A DNA stretch of 64,000 bases, taken from the NCBI GenBank assembly GCA_021292165.1, contig CM037880.1:224284467-224348466 (forward strand), given 5' to 3'. Shown piece after piece: positions 19,766 through 29,940 of this stretch; the stretch's first letter is position 1; each line of letters opens with the position of its first letter. Source of the DNA: Shinisaurus crocodilurus. Lineage: Eukaryota; Chordata; Lepidosauria; Squamata; Shinisauridae. A model generated the notes under the pieces. The model ran no database searches, had not been told where the DNA came from, and saw only the letters and a program-made list of their open reading frames with translations. The position numbers were made by a program, and so were the translations under genes.

Positions 19766-19999
19766 CAGGCACTATCAATATTTGGGTCTCTGGGAAGGGT
19801 TAGGGTTAGGGAATTCAAAGTGGAATGAGGCAGTTTGGAAAGGTGCTGGAAACTGGTTTCTTATAGACAAAACTGGAATTGTTATGGACAGGGTAAGAAC
19901 TCAGCTCCAGGTCATGGTTTCACTGCCAGGGCTGAGGCCCTGAAAGATGGAAGCAGAGGAAGCACACGGGCCTCTGAGTGCATGCAGACTGCAGAGTAC
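19766..19999 (+). repeat. Left arm of a 234-bp near-identical inverted repeat
   Basis: This segment is the reverse complement of 21945-22177 apart from a single-base length difference (GAGGCCCTGAAAG here, GAGGCCTGAAAG there). It contains GGGTTAGGGTTAGGG (about 19796-19810), a short telomere-like run. It matches no mobile-element family I know. Confidence 0.95.
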
Positions 20000-20205
20000 A
20001 TCCCCTAAAGAGATGTACATTATTTTCATGACTTGGCAATGCAAGTTGGGCGGAAGATGCTGCGAGAGACAGAAATGCTACATCTGAATGTGACACCACC
20101 AGTCACTGGCCAGTGCCTTACCTGGGCACATGTCTGTGCTGTTTGTCTTCAGTAATGCAGCGGCTCAAAAGGAAGACCTCTACAGTCATGTGTGCATGTG
20201 CGTTT

Positions 20206-20244
<39 letters not shown>

Positions 20245-21176
20245 TCTGTCCCTGCAAAGGGGTCCAGAGCAGCTGGTCATCATCAGCCCTGTGATGCTGC
20301 AGCATCCCTCCCACAGGGAGGCCTCCGTTAACTCCCTTTCTCCTCTGATCACTTGATTTTTGCCTCATCATGCTTGGTGAGGGCACTTGTGCTTGAATAG
20401 CTTATTAACTTTATTGTCAGGTTGTGCAACTGAGGTTGATCTGCATTAACATCCATGGCCCAAGGGCTTTTGTGAGAAGGTGCAGCTGGGACCAATTCAG
20501 CAACCCACTCCCCCTCCTCCTCCTCCTCCTCCCCCTCAACCAAGCAGCATTTCCACCCTCAGCGGCTTCGGGAAGCAGCAATGCAGAAGTTGCCACCGCT
20601 GCGGTGCTTGCAAAGCCCCGGAACCACCAGACCCTTCGCGGCGCCCAAAACTAGCTACAAAGAGTTTTTGCAGAGGGCACAGATGGGTCACCGCAGCTGG
20701 CATCCTGCACGCTGCAGCTCACCTCTCAGTGCCTGGACCCTAAATCAAGGGACAGGCGTCTCGAAGGCTGGGCTTGTGCCAGTTCAACTTAATTAACCAT
20801 CCTGAGCAAATTGTTCCGTCTTGTGCCAGGGACAGCGTGCTAGATGAGCCTCACACATGTCTGCAGTACACACCGCCGCCTCCTTCCATGGGAGATGGGC
20901 TGCTGTTCTTTCCATTCTGCTAGTGGGGTTAGCGCTTTTTGAAAGAATGGCCCAGGCTTTGACACGGTCGGCAACCTTTTCTTATACTGAAAAAATGTGC
21001 AGAAGTATGTAAGACAGACTGGGGGGGTTGGGGGGCGCTGAAAGATCATGTCCAAGAGACTGCAAAACAGGCAGGGTGCTTAATATTAGAATTAGTGACC
21101 AGCTCACAACCCTTAAAGCTGTACGGCGGTCGGTCCGGGAACTGGCCTGCTGAAGTGGGTGGTTCTGCATCTAGCA
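20000..21176. other. Non-coding spacer of the inverted repeat, first part
   Basis: Contains a (GT)n microsatellite at 20209-20242 and a (CTC)n-like run (about 20512-20535). Reading frames of 60-90 residues are not supported. No gene is recognised. Confidence 0.45.
20209..20242. repeat. (GT)n microsatellite
   Basis: About 17 GT units. Confidence 0.95.
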
Positions 21177-21322
21177 CAGCTTTCCCCAAGCTGGTGCTCT
21201 CCAGATGTCTTGGACTGCAACTCCCATAGTTCTCAGCCAGCCAGGCCATTGGGCATGCTGGCTGAGGACTGTGGGAGTTGCAGTCCAAGACATCTGGAGG
21301 GCAACCAGGTTGGGGAAAGCTG
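21177..21322. mobile_element. Palindromic hAT-like MITE, diverged
   Basis: The arms CAGCTTTCCCCAAGCTGGTG and TTGGGGAAAGCTG are inverted, and the inner arms are TCTTGGACTGCAACTCCCA and its complement. The flanks ATCTAGCA and GTCTAGTG resemble a decayed 8-bp duplication (5 of 8). Same fold-back family type as 15617-15751. Confidence 0.75.
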
Positions 21323-21944
21323 GTCTAGTGAGTGCGCTCTAAGTCCACAGCCATCTTCAGGCCCCAAAAGGAACCTTGTTCTGCAGTCCATGGGCTGGAA
21401 CACCTTCAGGATAAGGAAAGGCTAAAATGCTTGGGTGTTTTTAAATATAGGAGGAGGAGGGGGGAGGGAAGGAAGGAAGGAGGGAAACGGGGGTTACAAA
21501 CTGATGAATGAGATGGAGAGAGTGAAGAAACCTGCTGAAGCCTGTGGCAAATGCCACTGAAGCAACCACCTCAGCAGGAGAACTTGGACATGCTTGGTTG
21601 TTAGGAAACATGCCACATTCCAAAACATCCCTGTCCCACGGAATGGACATTCTTCATTCTTCAAGCCCCTGGAACATCCTTGGTGTTCACAAACCCACCA
21701 GGATGTGGTTGCAGAAGGACCCCTTGAGCTCTCACTGGTGCCAGCATTGCTTCCTGCCCCAGTCTCTCTGCTTGGGAACCCACGGCACCATGAGCCGTGT
21801 TCTGGCCACGGAGTGGAAAAACCAGGCAAGATTTGTCACGCGCTCGTCTGATAAACAAGTTTGTTAAAATGATCCCAGAAATCAACTCCCAGATTTTGGG
21901 GGGAGGGGCTGCTGGTGGTTTCTCTCTTCCCAACAGAAGGGAAA
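21323..21944. other. Non-coding spacer of the inverted repeat, second part
   Basis: GA-rich stretch (about 21448-21490) and otherwise unique-looking sequence. No gene is seen. Confidence 0.4.
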
Positions 21945-22177
21945 GTACTCTGCAGTCTGCATGCACTCAGAGGCCCGTGTGCTTCCTCTGCTTCCATCTT
22001 TCAGGCCTCAGCCCTGGCAGTGAAACCATGACCTGGAGCTGAGTTCTTACCCTGTCCATAACAATTCCAGTTTTGTCTATAAGAAACCAGTTTCCAGCAC
22101 CTTTCCAAACTGCCTCATTCCACTTTGAATTCCCTAACCCTAACCCTTCCCAGAGACCCAAATATTGATAGTGCCTG
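21945..22177 (-). repeat. Right arm of the 234-bp inverted repeat
   Basis: Reverse complement of 19766-19999 with one single-base difference in length. Immediately after the arm, the flanks of the two copies are unrelated. Confidence 0.95.
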
Positions 22178-22247
22178 GGCTGAACCATGAAGCTGAAAAA
22201 CTCTGCAGTTGACTACAGACTAAAGAACGGAGACAGAAGCCACAATG

Positions 22248-22420
22248 AGCCTGTGGCTTACGCTGGCTCAGCTTGTCTGAGCGTGGAAAGCTAAGCAGGG
22301 TCAAGCCTGGTTATTTCTTGGATGGGAGACCCCTCCTCTAGTTTCCTGCATTGAGCAGGGGGTTGGACTCGATAGCCTTGTAGGCTCCTTCCAACTCTAT
22401 AAGATCTATGAAAATCTATG
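22248..22420 (+). mobile_element. 5S-CR1 SINE, copy 3
   Basis: GCCTGTGGCTTACGCTGGCT start, GAGCGTGGAAAGCTAAGCAG head, GGATGGGAGACC C box, then the CR1-like tail ending AACTCTATAAGATCTATG. Confidence 0.88.
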
Positions 22421-23454
22421 TGAGAGTTGGTGGGTGCACTGTGTCTGCAGACTGAGGGGTGGAGGGAGGGGAACGGCCTCCAGCGCCAGTAATCCTGCAA
22501 TGGGGCTTTGGCTGCTCCTCCTGGGCCAGTGCAAAGCTGTGGGTGCTGGGCTGAGAGCTGGTGAGCTGCGGCAGGCCCCCCCGAGTGCTCCAGCTGGGGG
22601 CTTCTCATGAAGCACTGTCCCCTAATGAGAAACATTTGGGGAAGGGAGGGGGATCTCCTAAGAAAATGAGCTGGTGGATGGAAGAAGCAGAAGCTTTTGA
22701 AGTCAGGTCTCTTCCTACAGTGGCTGCTCCTCGGAATAACGCAGCCGCAGCAGCAGCCAGGGTGCCCCAGGGGGGAGGGAGTTTTCGTTCTGCCTGCAAC
22801 GTATTCATCCTGGTGCTGCTCCACTCGCGGTCCCCCTCCGAGGAGTCCGCCAGGGAATCCAACCAGGGAGTCAAACTCCCTTCTGCCTCTTACTCGTGTC
22901 ACCAGGCCCCAGTTCTCACCTGGGCTTCACCCACCGCTCTGTCAATGGCTATGCTGGCATGAAACACTTTGGGTGGTGGACCACAGGTCTGTGGCACCCA
23001 GGCTGGCTTGGGACTCTAGTGCCCCGCCCTCGCTGGCACGGGGCATGTGAGCTGGTGCACAGCTTCTCTGCATCACCCCGGTGAGGTGACCCTCAGCCTA
23101 CATGAGACCACCACGGCATCAAGAATAGGAGGGGCGGGAAATGGTTTCGAGCAGCAAAAGATGGCAGAGATTTTTCTTGGGCAGGCAGGGAATCCAGAAT
23201 GGCAGAAAATGTTACGTGTCCCTTTTCCAGCATCATTGTTGGTGCTCAGAGGGCTTTTAAAATTTCCCCTCATTCCTTCTCACAACAGCACTGCAAAGTA
23301 GGCCCTTTATTTCCCTGCTGTACAATGGTGTGGACTCCTCCTCGAGGGACGTCAGGTGGGCTGCGATGCGCGCAGCAGAAGTGGTGCCAGGATGGCTGGA
23401 GGTAATCTGCAGCTATCCTGACCAGTGTTGCCGGCCTTGCCCGCCACAGATTTT
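22421..23454. other. Non-coding, no gene
   Basis: GC-moderate unique-looking sequence. The 203-residue minus frame at 22291-22902 runs through the SINE and has no recognisable domain, so it is not called as a gene. Confidence 0.4.
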
Positions 23455-23614
23455 CATAGATTTCATAGATCATAAGAGTTGGAAGGAGCCTACAAGGCCA
23501 TCGAGTCCAACCCCCTGCTCAATGCAGGAAACTAGAGGAGGGGTCTCCCATCCAAGTAATAACCAGGCCTGACCCTGCTTAGCTTTCCATGCTCAGACAC
23601 AAGCCATCTCAGGG
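23455..23614 (-). mobile_element. 5S-CR1 SINE, copy 4
   Basis: Minus orientation: CR1 tail complement (AAGAGTTGGAAGGAGCCTAC), then GGTCTCCCATCCAAGTAATA and the 5S A-box complement CCCTGCTTAGCTTTCC. Confidence 0.88.
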
Positions 23615-23956
23615 CCAACCAGATGAGAGGTCAATCATGCAATGAGCAATTGTGGCTTTGTCTTTTTAAAATAAATTGCAGGCGTGCCCCCACCAATCCA
23701 AATCAGGACCCTGGCATGGGGGTAGGGGAGCATTACTGTCATCCCAGTCCAGATCAGCAGCCCCAAACCTATTTGTTTTAGGGGGGGGGAGTCCCCATTG
23801 GAGTGAATACGGGCAAATAGGGGCACATAGAAAGGAGTGGGGGAAGAATCTTGATTGCCACCACAGGAGGCGGGAAAGGGATAAAGCTCCCCTCCCCCCA
23901 CACCAGTGTTCCAGTCCAGATTGGGCCTGCTGGGCCTGCTGCCTACTTCTAAAAAG
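23615..23956. other. Non-coding, no clear feature
   Basis: Unique-looking sequence; a short G run at 23781-23789. Nothing is recognised. Confidence 0.4.
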
Positions 23957-24340
23957 TCATAGAATCATAGAATCATAGAAAAGTAGAGTTGGAAGGGGCC
24001 TACAAGGCCATCGAGTCCAACCCCCTGCTCAATGCAGGAATCTAGGTCAAAGCATCCCTGACAGATGTCTGTCCAGCTGCACCTTGAATGTCTCCAGAGT
24101 GGGAGAGCCCACCACCTCCCTAGGTAGTTGATTCCATTGTCTTATTGCTCTGACAGTCAGGAAATTTTTCCTGATGTTTAGGTGGAATCTAGGTTCCTGT
24201 AACTTGAGCCCATTATTCCGTGTCCTGCAAACTGGGATGATCGAGAAGAGATCCTGGTCCTCCTCTGTGTGACATCCCTTCAGATACTGGAAGAGTGCGA
24301 TCATAGCTCCCCTCAGTCTCCTCTTCTGAAGGCTAAACGT
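23957..24340 (-). mobile_element. CR1 LINE 3' end
   Basis: Minus-strand copy with terminal ATAGAATCATAGAATCATAG, then the 3' UTR and ORF end (LKGCHTEEDQDLFSIIPVCR, AIRQWNQLPREVVGSPTLET). Close to the copies at 8090, 14104 and 54324. Confidence 0.92.
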
Positions 24341-24985
24341 AAAGTAAAGGCCGTTACTACTTGCATGGCTGGCATCTTGTTTAGTCTGGCCCTGCACTGG
24401 CGCCCATCACCACCACATCTTCTGGTAGCAAATTCCATGGCTTGACTATGCACTGTGTGAAGAAGCCCTTCCTTTTGTCTGTCCTGAATCTCCCACCACT
24501 CAGCCTCACGGGATGGCCCCTTTGGTTCTACTATGATGAGACTTCTCCCTATCCACTTTCTTCGCACAAGGCCTAATTTTGTACACCCCTTATCATGCCC
24601 CCCACGTGCACTCAACCTTTTTCTAAGCTAAAAAGCCTGGAACATGGTAACCTTTCCTCATAGGGGAGTTGCTCCAGCCCCTTGATAATTTGCTCTTTTC
24701 TGCACCTTTTCCTGCTCTACAATATATACGTATTTTTTTTAAAGTGCAGTGACCAGAACTGTACACAGTATTCCAAATGTGGCCGCACCTTAGATTTGTC
24801 TAAGGGCAGTACGATATTGGCAGTTTTATTTTCAATTCCTTTTCCAATTATACCTAGCATGGAATTTGCCTTTTTCACAGCAGCTCAGGTCCCATCAGCA
24901 TATACCGTATGTGAAGTCAAGATGTTTGCCCCAGTCTGCATCACTTTACACTTATTCACACTGAACCTGAGGACCCCAGCCTCAA
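24341..24985 (-). mobile_element. Older CR1-like (L3-type) LINE fragment
   Basis: Minus-strand non-coding and C-terminal region of an older CR1-group LINE: words such as CCTCATAGGGGAGTTGCTCC, AATTTTGTACACCCCTTATC and CATCACTTTACACTTATTCA also occur, diverged, in the longer copy at 28345-29940. No intact frame. Confidence 0.7.
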
Positions 24986-25039
24986 TAATCCCAGCATCTC
25001 CAAGTGGAGCTGGGAAAACCCCCTGCCCTGAGCCCCTGG

Positions 25040-25120
25040 GGAGCTGCGGCCACCGGTGCAAGTGGACAATACTGAGCTGCCTGGCTCAGAATAAGGCAAC
25101 TTCCTATGCAAAGGCCTCCA
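25040..25120 (+). mobile_element. Sauria-type SINE tail relic
   Basis: GACAATACTGAGCTGCCTGG followed by AGAATAAGGCAACTTCCTAT matches the 3' tail of the SINE at 5325-5625. The 5' part is not recognisable. Confidence 0.55.
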
Positions 25121-25164
25121 GCTTGGTAAAAATGCTCACCCCTTGAAGCTGAAACTGAGAGACA

Positions 25165-25390
25165 CAGAGCCAGTGCGGCGCAGTGGTTGGAGCGTTGGAC
25201 TGGGACTCAGGCAAACTGGGTTCTAGTCCCCACTCAGCTCCCTAGATGACTTTTGGCCACTCACTGACTTTCAGCCTAACCTACCTCACAGGGTTGTTGT
25301 GAGGATAAAATGGAGAGGAGGAGGACCATGTAAGCCACCTTGGGTCTGTTGCAAGGGGCGGGATGTGATGTGAATGTAATAATAATAACA
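25165..25390 (+). mobile_element. tRNA-derived squamate SINE
   Basis: tRNA-like head (GCGCAGTGGTTGGAGCGTTG as A box, GGGTTCTAGTCCCC as B box), central CTAACCTACCTCACAGGGTT and GTTGTGAGGATAAAATGGAG, and a tail ending in an AATAATAA run. Related copies lie at 41000-41240 (minus) and 55855-56090 (plus). Confidence 0.88.
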
Positions 25391-25750
25391 ACTAATTTAT
25401 CTCCAGGCCTAAAGAGGCCAAAATGTGCAGCCAGCTGCCTCCTGTAGCAGAGCAGCTGAGAGTGTGAGTTGGAAAGTCCCGAGGAGTTCAAATATCACTT
25501 GGCCATGAATGTCCTAAATGAGCTAATCTAACAGGGAAAGGGGATGTTGTCGCTCAGTAGCAGAGCCCATGCAGAGGGCCCCAGGTGTGGATCAGGTAGC
25601 TGGTGATGAGGGAGCCCCTTCTCCGCAGGAGGCCCTGGAGAGATGCTGCCAATCAGACCAAACAATGCCAGGCTAAATAGACAAACAGACTGATGTGGCG
25701 TAAGGCACCCTCCTGTGTTCCTGTAGAAGAGCATCGCCAGCAGTCAGAGG

Positions 25751-25784
<34 letters not shown>

Positions 25785-25865
25785 ACGCGCTCAGGTCCCA
25801 CCTCGGTCAAGTGGCTGCATCCCTTCATGGGCCAGTGACACACACGCTAAACAGAAAGTTTAGCC
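25391..25865. other. Old SINE relic and (GT)n microsatellite
   Basis: About 25550-25722 is a decayed Sauria-type SINE (TGTCGCTCAGTAGCAGAGCC ... CAATGCCAGGCTAAATAGAC). A (GT)n run lies at 25753-25783. No gene is seen. Confidence 0.55.
25753..25783. repeat. (GT)n microsatellite
   Basis: About 15 GT units followed by CACGCGC. Confidence 0.95.
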
Positions 25866-27330
25866 CTTTTTCCTCCTGCAAAGAAGGATTCTTGAAATAA
25901 AATGTGAGAAGTGGCCCGTCACATTTGGGCATGAGTGAAATGCTGCTTCCACTTGTTCCATGCAAGGCAAGACTTGGTTTCCTTCCTTGAAGCCTACGTT
26001 GGGGAGCAATGTTGATAACCATTGTGGACCGGATTAGTCGGTGGTCTGTCCAGCAGTCGTCGGCACTCACCATGGCCCTAGTAAGAAGTACATCGCGGCG
26101 ATCTCTAACACGGACAATTACATAATCCAGAAGATGCCAGTGCTTTGACCGTGGGTGCTGCCATGATGTTTTAAACTTATTCTTTTGTCGAAAGAGCGTG
26201 TTTGTAATAGTGAGATTATGCTCTGCACATATAGACAAAAGTAGGAGTCCGTTCGGGTTGCTATTACCAACTCCGTCTTTTCCAATAGTTTCTGGCCATA
26301 AATCAAAGTCATGCCCGACTCTTGCGTTAAAATCGCCCAGGAGGATAATTTTATCCTCCTTAGGTATCTCTGACAGGAGAGTGTCCAACTGGCTGTAAAA
26401 ACTTTCCTTGATGTCATCATCAGCATCTAATGTTGGTGCATAAGCGCTCAAAATAGTTACCTGTTGGTTATTGGCGAGCTTTAATCGAAGAGTTATCAGG
26501 CGTTCGTTAATGCCAGTAGGAACTTCTGACAAGGAGTTCACTAGTTCATTTTTGATGGCAAAGCCTACACCATGTATTCATCGGTCCTGCTCAGGTAGTC
26601 CTTTCCAGAAGAAGGTATAACCTCCTTTTTCTTCTTTCAACTGTCCCTCTCCTGCCCTTCAAGTTTCTTGAAGTGCTGCTATGTCAATTTTAAACCGTCT
26701 CAGCTCCCTTGCAATAATAGCAGTCCTACGCTCAGGGCGTTCACTATCTATGTTATCCAGCAATGTCCGTATATTCCATGTTCCAAAATTCAAATGTCTT
26801 TTTCGACCGCTAAAATGGTGACCCCACTGGACGCGGTAATCCAGTCAGGGGAGAAAGAGGTAGACTATGAATGCCTGACTGCCGTCTCCCAAAGCAGTTA
26901 CTTTACTCCCAACTCAAGGATGGAAAGAGGAATATCAGTGGTCAATATAAGAGGTTTAAAGATGTTCATAAGGCTAATCTAAAAAAATGCAATATAAACA
27001 TCGAAAACTGGGAAGCTCTGGCCCATGAACGATCTAAATGGAGGTTGGCCTTTCACAAAGGTTCCATGGACTTTGAAGAAGCCCGAGTGCAAGGTGAAAG
27101 GGAGAAACGTGCTAAGCGAAAAGCACGTCAAATGAATCCTTTACAGGACCATCTTCTATCTGGTAACCTGTGTCCTCACTGTGGGAAGCTGTGTGGATCT
27201 AGAATTGGCCTCCACAGTCACTTACGGACCCATCGCTAGAGTCTACACAATCTTCTTTAGAATTTCCTCCTTTTATCCCGGAAGACAATCTTACTCGGTC
27301 ACGAGTGATCGCCTGATGATGGCAAGGCAA
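25866..27330. mobile_element. RTE-type LINE with inverted endonuclease end (twin-primed)
   Basis: 25866-26800 reads on the minus strand as the N-terminal AP-like endonuclease: TWNIRTLLDNIDSERPERR, IAALQET, then VTILSAYAPTLDADDD, IILLGDFNARVG and DDCWTDHRLI. 26860-27240 reads on the plus strand as the ORF C-terminus (MPDCRLPKQLLYSQLKDGKR, then a C2H2-like finger ending SHLRTHR), followed by the 3' UTR to about 27320. The reverse transcriptase is missing. The two parts are head to head with the endonuclease's upstream side at the junction, as twin priming predicts. Two stops in the endonuclease (after IAALQET and after PEQDR) fit CGA-to-TGA decay. Host annotation pipelines often call such frames craniofacial development protein 2-like; this is a transposon, not a host gene. 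Confidence 0.85.
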
Positions 27331-27579
27331 GAATCAGCTCACAGAGAATGACCTGTGGCAGTGTGGCACAATCAGGCACACACGCGATTGCAAATGCAGG
27401 AGCTGCTCCCCCGATGCAGACACCTGTGAAAACCCACGGGGCTTCTGCACACCTTGGCACCCTCACCCAGGGATGTTTGATCTTACACCCATGCGCGTGC
27501 GCACACACATTTTGCCCAGCTGGCTCATAGACCTGTGGGTGCTAAAACCTGAGCTGTCTGGCGCACAACCCAATAACCC
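27331..27579. other. Non-coding, no clear feature
   Basis: Unique-looking sequence after the RTE LINE end. Nothing is recognised. Confidence 0.4.
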
Positions 27580-27790
27580 ATTGTGCAGCCCGGACAAGGT
27601 GGCAGAGGCGACATTAATCTTATTTGTCATAACCACTCCCTGGAGGGGCGGGAGGGGGGGAGGGCTGGTCAGTAGAGCCATCTGATTGGTCAGGAGGGAC
27701 CGGTCCCCTTTATCTCGGCTGTGCAGTGTGGGAAAGTTGGTCCGGGAGCGCCTCCATTATGCAAATAGAGTGTCTGATCCTTGTCACTGG
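27580..27790. promoter_or_regulatory. Candidate enhancer with POU octamer and CCAAT motif
   Basis: Repeat-free patch with ATTATGCAAATAGAG (octamer ATGCAAAT at 27759-27766), CATCTGATTGGTCAGG (CCAAT complement next to a CATCTG half E-box) and CATTAATCTTATTTGTC. No repeat match and no supported ORF. Function is inferred. Confidence 0.35.
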
Positions 27791-28344
27791 TCCCCACGGG
27801 CAGCCCTTTCTTCCAGGCACAGGAACAAAGCTGTGCACCCCACCCCCAGCCCACATGTACTTGGGGGGGCGGCGGCAGCAACACAGTTCATTGCCATGCT
27901 TGCAGGAATCAAGAGGCCAGTCTTTGGGGGCTGCCCCCCCCTGCCCCGTTGCCTGCCTCTCTTGTATCCTGGTCAGCTTCCATGGGGGAGGAGTGGAGCA
28001 GGATGCCTATGGAAACCTTCCCCCCCCCCGCTCCCCCAGGAAAGGGGCAGACGCCTCCATGGCTGTCATGACAGGCACTTCCTGCTTCAGACTGAAAGCC
28101 ACTTTGGTCTTAGCTGCTTGAATGAAAGGCGTGCTTTCATTTTAAGCTTGCCTTCCAATTGCAGGGGTTAAACCTAATTGAACTGAGATTTATTTTTGCC
28201 TTAATCCACTCAGTCAAGGGCACAACAACACCTCCTTTTGGGAAGACGGTCAAGTTGCCCACCAACTGCCTCCAGGTGGGTGGTTCAAGCATGCCCTGAG
28301 TGCTGTGGCCAGACCCACTTAATGGGCAGTGTTACAAAAAAAGC
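27791..28344. other. Non-coding, no gene
   Basis: C- and G-rich tracts (27861-27870, 28020-28030) and an AT-rich patch (about 28130-28215) with ACCTAATTGAACTGAG. Overlapping frames of 96-161 residues on one strand are unsupported. Confidence 0.4.
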
Positions 28345-29940
28345 TCATAAGAAGAGCCCTGCTGGATCAAGTTTCCATCTAGGCCAGCATTCTGTTCACA
28401 CAGTCGCCAACCAGCTGGAAACCACAGTGGCCAGTCACAGGAAACCCACAAGCAGCAAGTGAGTGCAACAGCACCCTCCCACCCATGTTCCCCAGCCACT
28501 GGTGTATATAGGCATACTCAGGGCCGGTGCTACCATTAGGCCAACTAGGCAGCCGCCTAGAGCGCAGGGCTAAAGAGGGCACCAGAAACGCCTTGAAAAA
28601 AAATACAGCACTCTCAAGTGGGAAGGGGGGGCGCTAAATATCTGATCTTGCCTAGGGCACCAAACTGCCTTGCACCGGTCCTGGGCATACTGCCTCTGAT
28701 CCTGGAGGCAGCATAGAGCCATCAGGACTAGTGGCCATTAATAGCCTTCTCCTCCATGGATTTGTCCAATCCCCTTTTAAAGCCATCCATATTGGTGGCC
28801 ATCACTACTTCTCGTGGAAGTGAATTCCATAGTTTAATTATGTGCAGTACTTCCTTTTATCTGTCCTACCACCAATCAACTTCATTGTATTAAGTATTAA
28901 GTATTGAATCTACCACCAATCAGCTTCATGGGATGACCCCACTGGGTTCTAGTATTAAGAGAGAGGGAGAGAGGGAGAGAAATGTCTCCCTGTCCACTTT
29001 CTCCACACCATGCATAATTTTGTACACCTCTGTCATGTCTCCCCTCACTCGCCTTTTTTCTAAGCTAAACAATCCCAGAGGTTGTAACCTTTTCTCATAG
29101 GGGAGTTGCTGCACACTGGGTTTACATTTTTTATCGAGCTGTCCACCACAACCCCAAAATCTCTTTCTTGGTCAGTCACCGCAACCCCAGATTATACTTG
29201 AAGTTGGGATTTTTCACCCCAGCGTGCATCACTTTACACTTGCTTACACTGAACTGCATTTGCCATTTTGATGCTCATTCTTCCAGTTTGGAGAGATCCT
29301 TTTGGAGCTCCTCACAATCCTTTTTTGTTTTAACCACCCTAAATAATTTGGTGTCATCAGCAAACTTGGCCACTTCACTCCTGATTCCAGATCATTTATG
29401 AAGATGTTGAAAAGCATTGGTTCCAATACAGATCCCTGTGGGACCCCACTGTTTACATCTCTCCATTGGGAGAATTTACCATTTATTCCTATTCTCTGCT
29501 TTCTGTTCTTTAACTCTCCTCTTATTCCATGACTACTAAGTTTGCTCAAGAGTCTTTGGTGAAAGACTTTGTCAAAAGCCCTTTGGAAGTCCAAGTAAAC
29601 AATGTTGATCACCCCTGTCTACATGTTTATTGACACTCTCAAAGAATTCTAAAAGGTTAGTGAGACACAGGACTTACCTTTGCGGAAGCCATGTTGATTC
29701 GTTTTCAGCAGGGCTTGTCCTTCCATATGCCTACTAATTTTATCTTTAATAATGCTTTCCACCAATTTACCTGGCTGGAACTGATGTTAAGCTGACCAGC
29801 CTGTAATTTCCCAGATCCCCCCTGAATCCCTTTTTAAAAATTGGTGTTACATTGGCTATTCTCCAGTCATCTGGTACAAAGAGAGCTTCGGCTATTGGGC
29901 GGTATAGAAATCTAACGATGAAATGAAAGCTCAGCCATGG
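28345..29940 (-). mobile_element. CR1-group (L3-like) LINE, decayed, MITE-interrupted
   Basis: Minus-strand LINE. From about 29930 down, reverse-transcriptase pieces are readable in different frames: VPDDWRIANVTPIFKKG, then [20 protein letters not shown], then [20 protein letters not shown]. The long 3' part follows to about 28345. A 165-bp MITE sits inside at 28519-28683. The piece is frameshifted and dead. Its upstream end borders the broken integrase of the Gmr1-like element at about 29945. Confidence 0.82.
28519..28683 (+). mobile_element. 165-bp hAT-type MITE, copy 3
   Basis: CAGGGCCGGTGCTACCATTA to CACCGGTCCTG with perfect 8-bp duplication GGCATACT at 28511-28518 and 28684-28691, inserted into a CR1-group LINE. 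Confidence 0.95.

Noticed and set aside
19614..19943. Frame shared between the inverted-repeat arms as a duplicated gene
   Set aside because: Shared only because the DNA is nearly identical; no start context, domain or frame conservation beyond the arm.
22291..22902. 203-residue minus-strand frame
   Set aside because: Runs into a 5S-CR1 SINE; no recognisable domain.
26118..26541. Host gene similar to craniofacial development protein 2
   Set aside because: It is the endonuclease of an RTE-type LINE with stops and LINE 3' sequence next to it.
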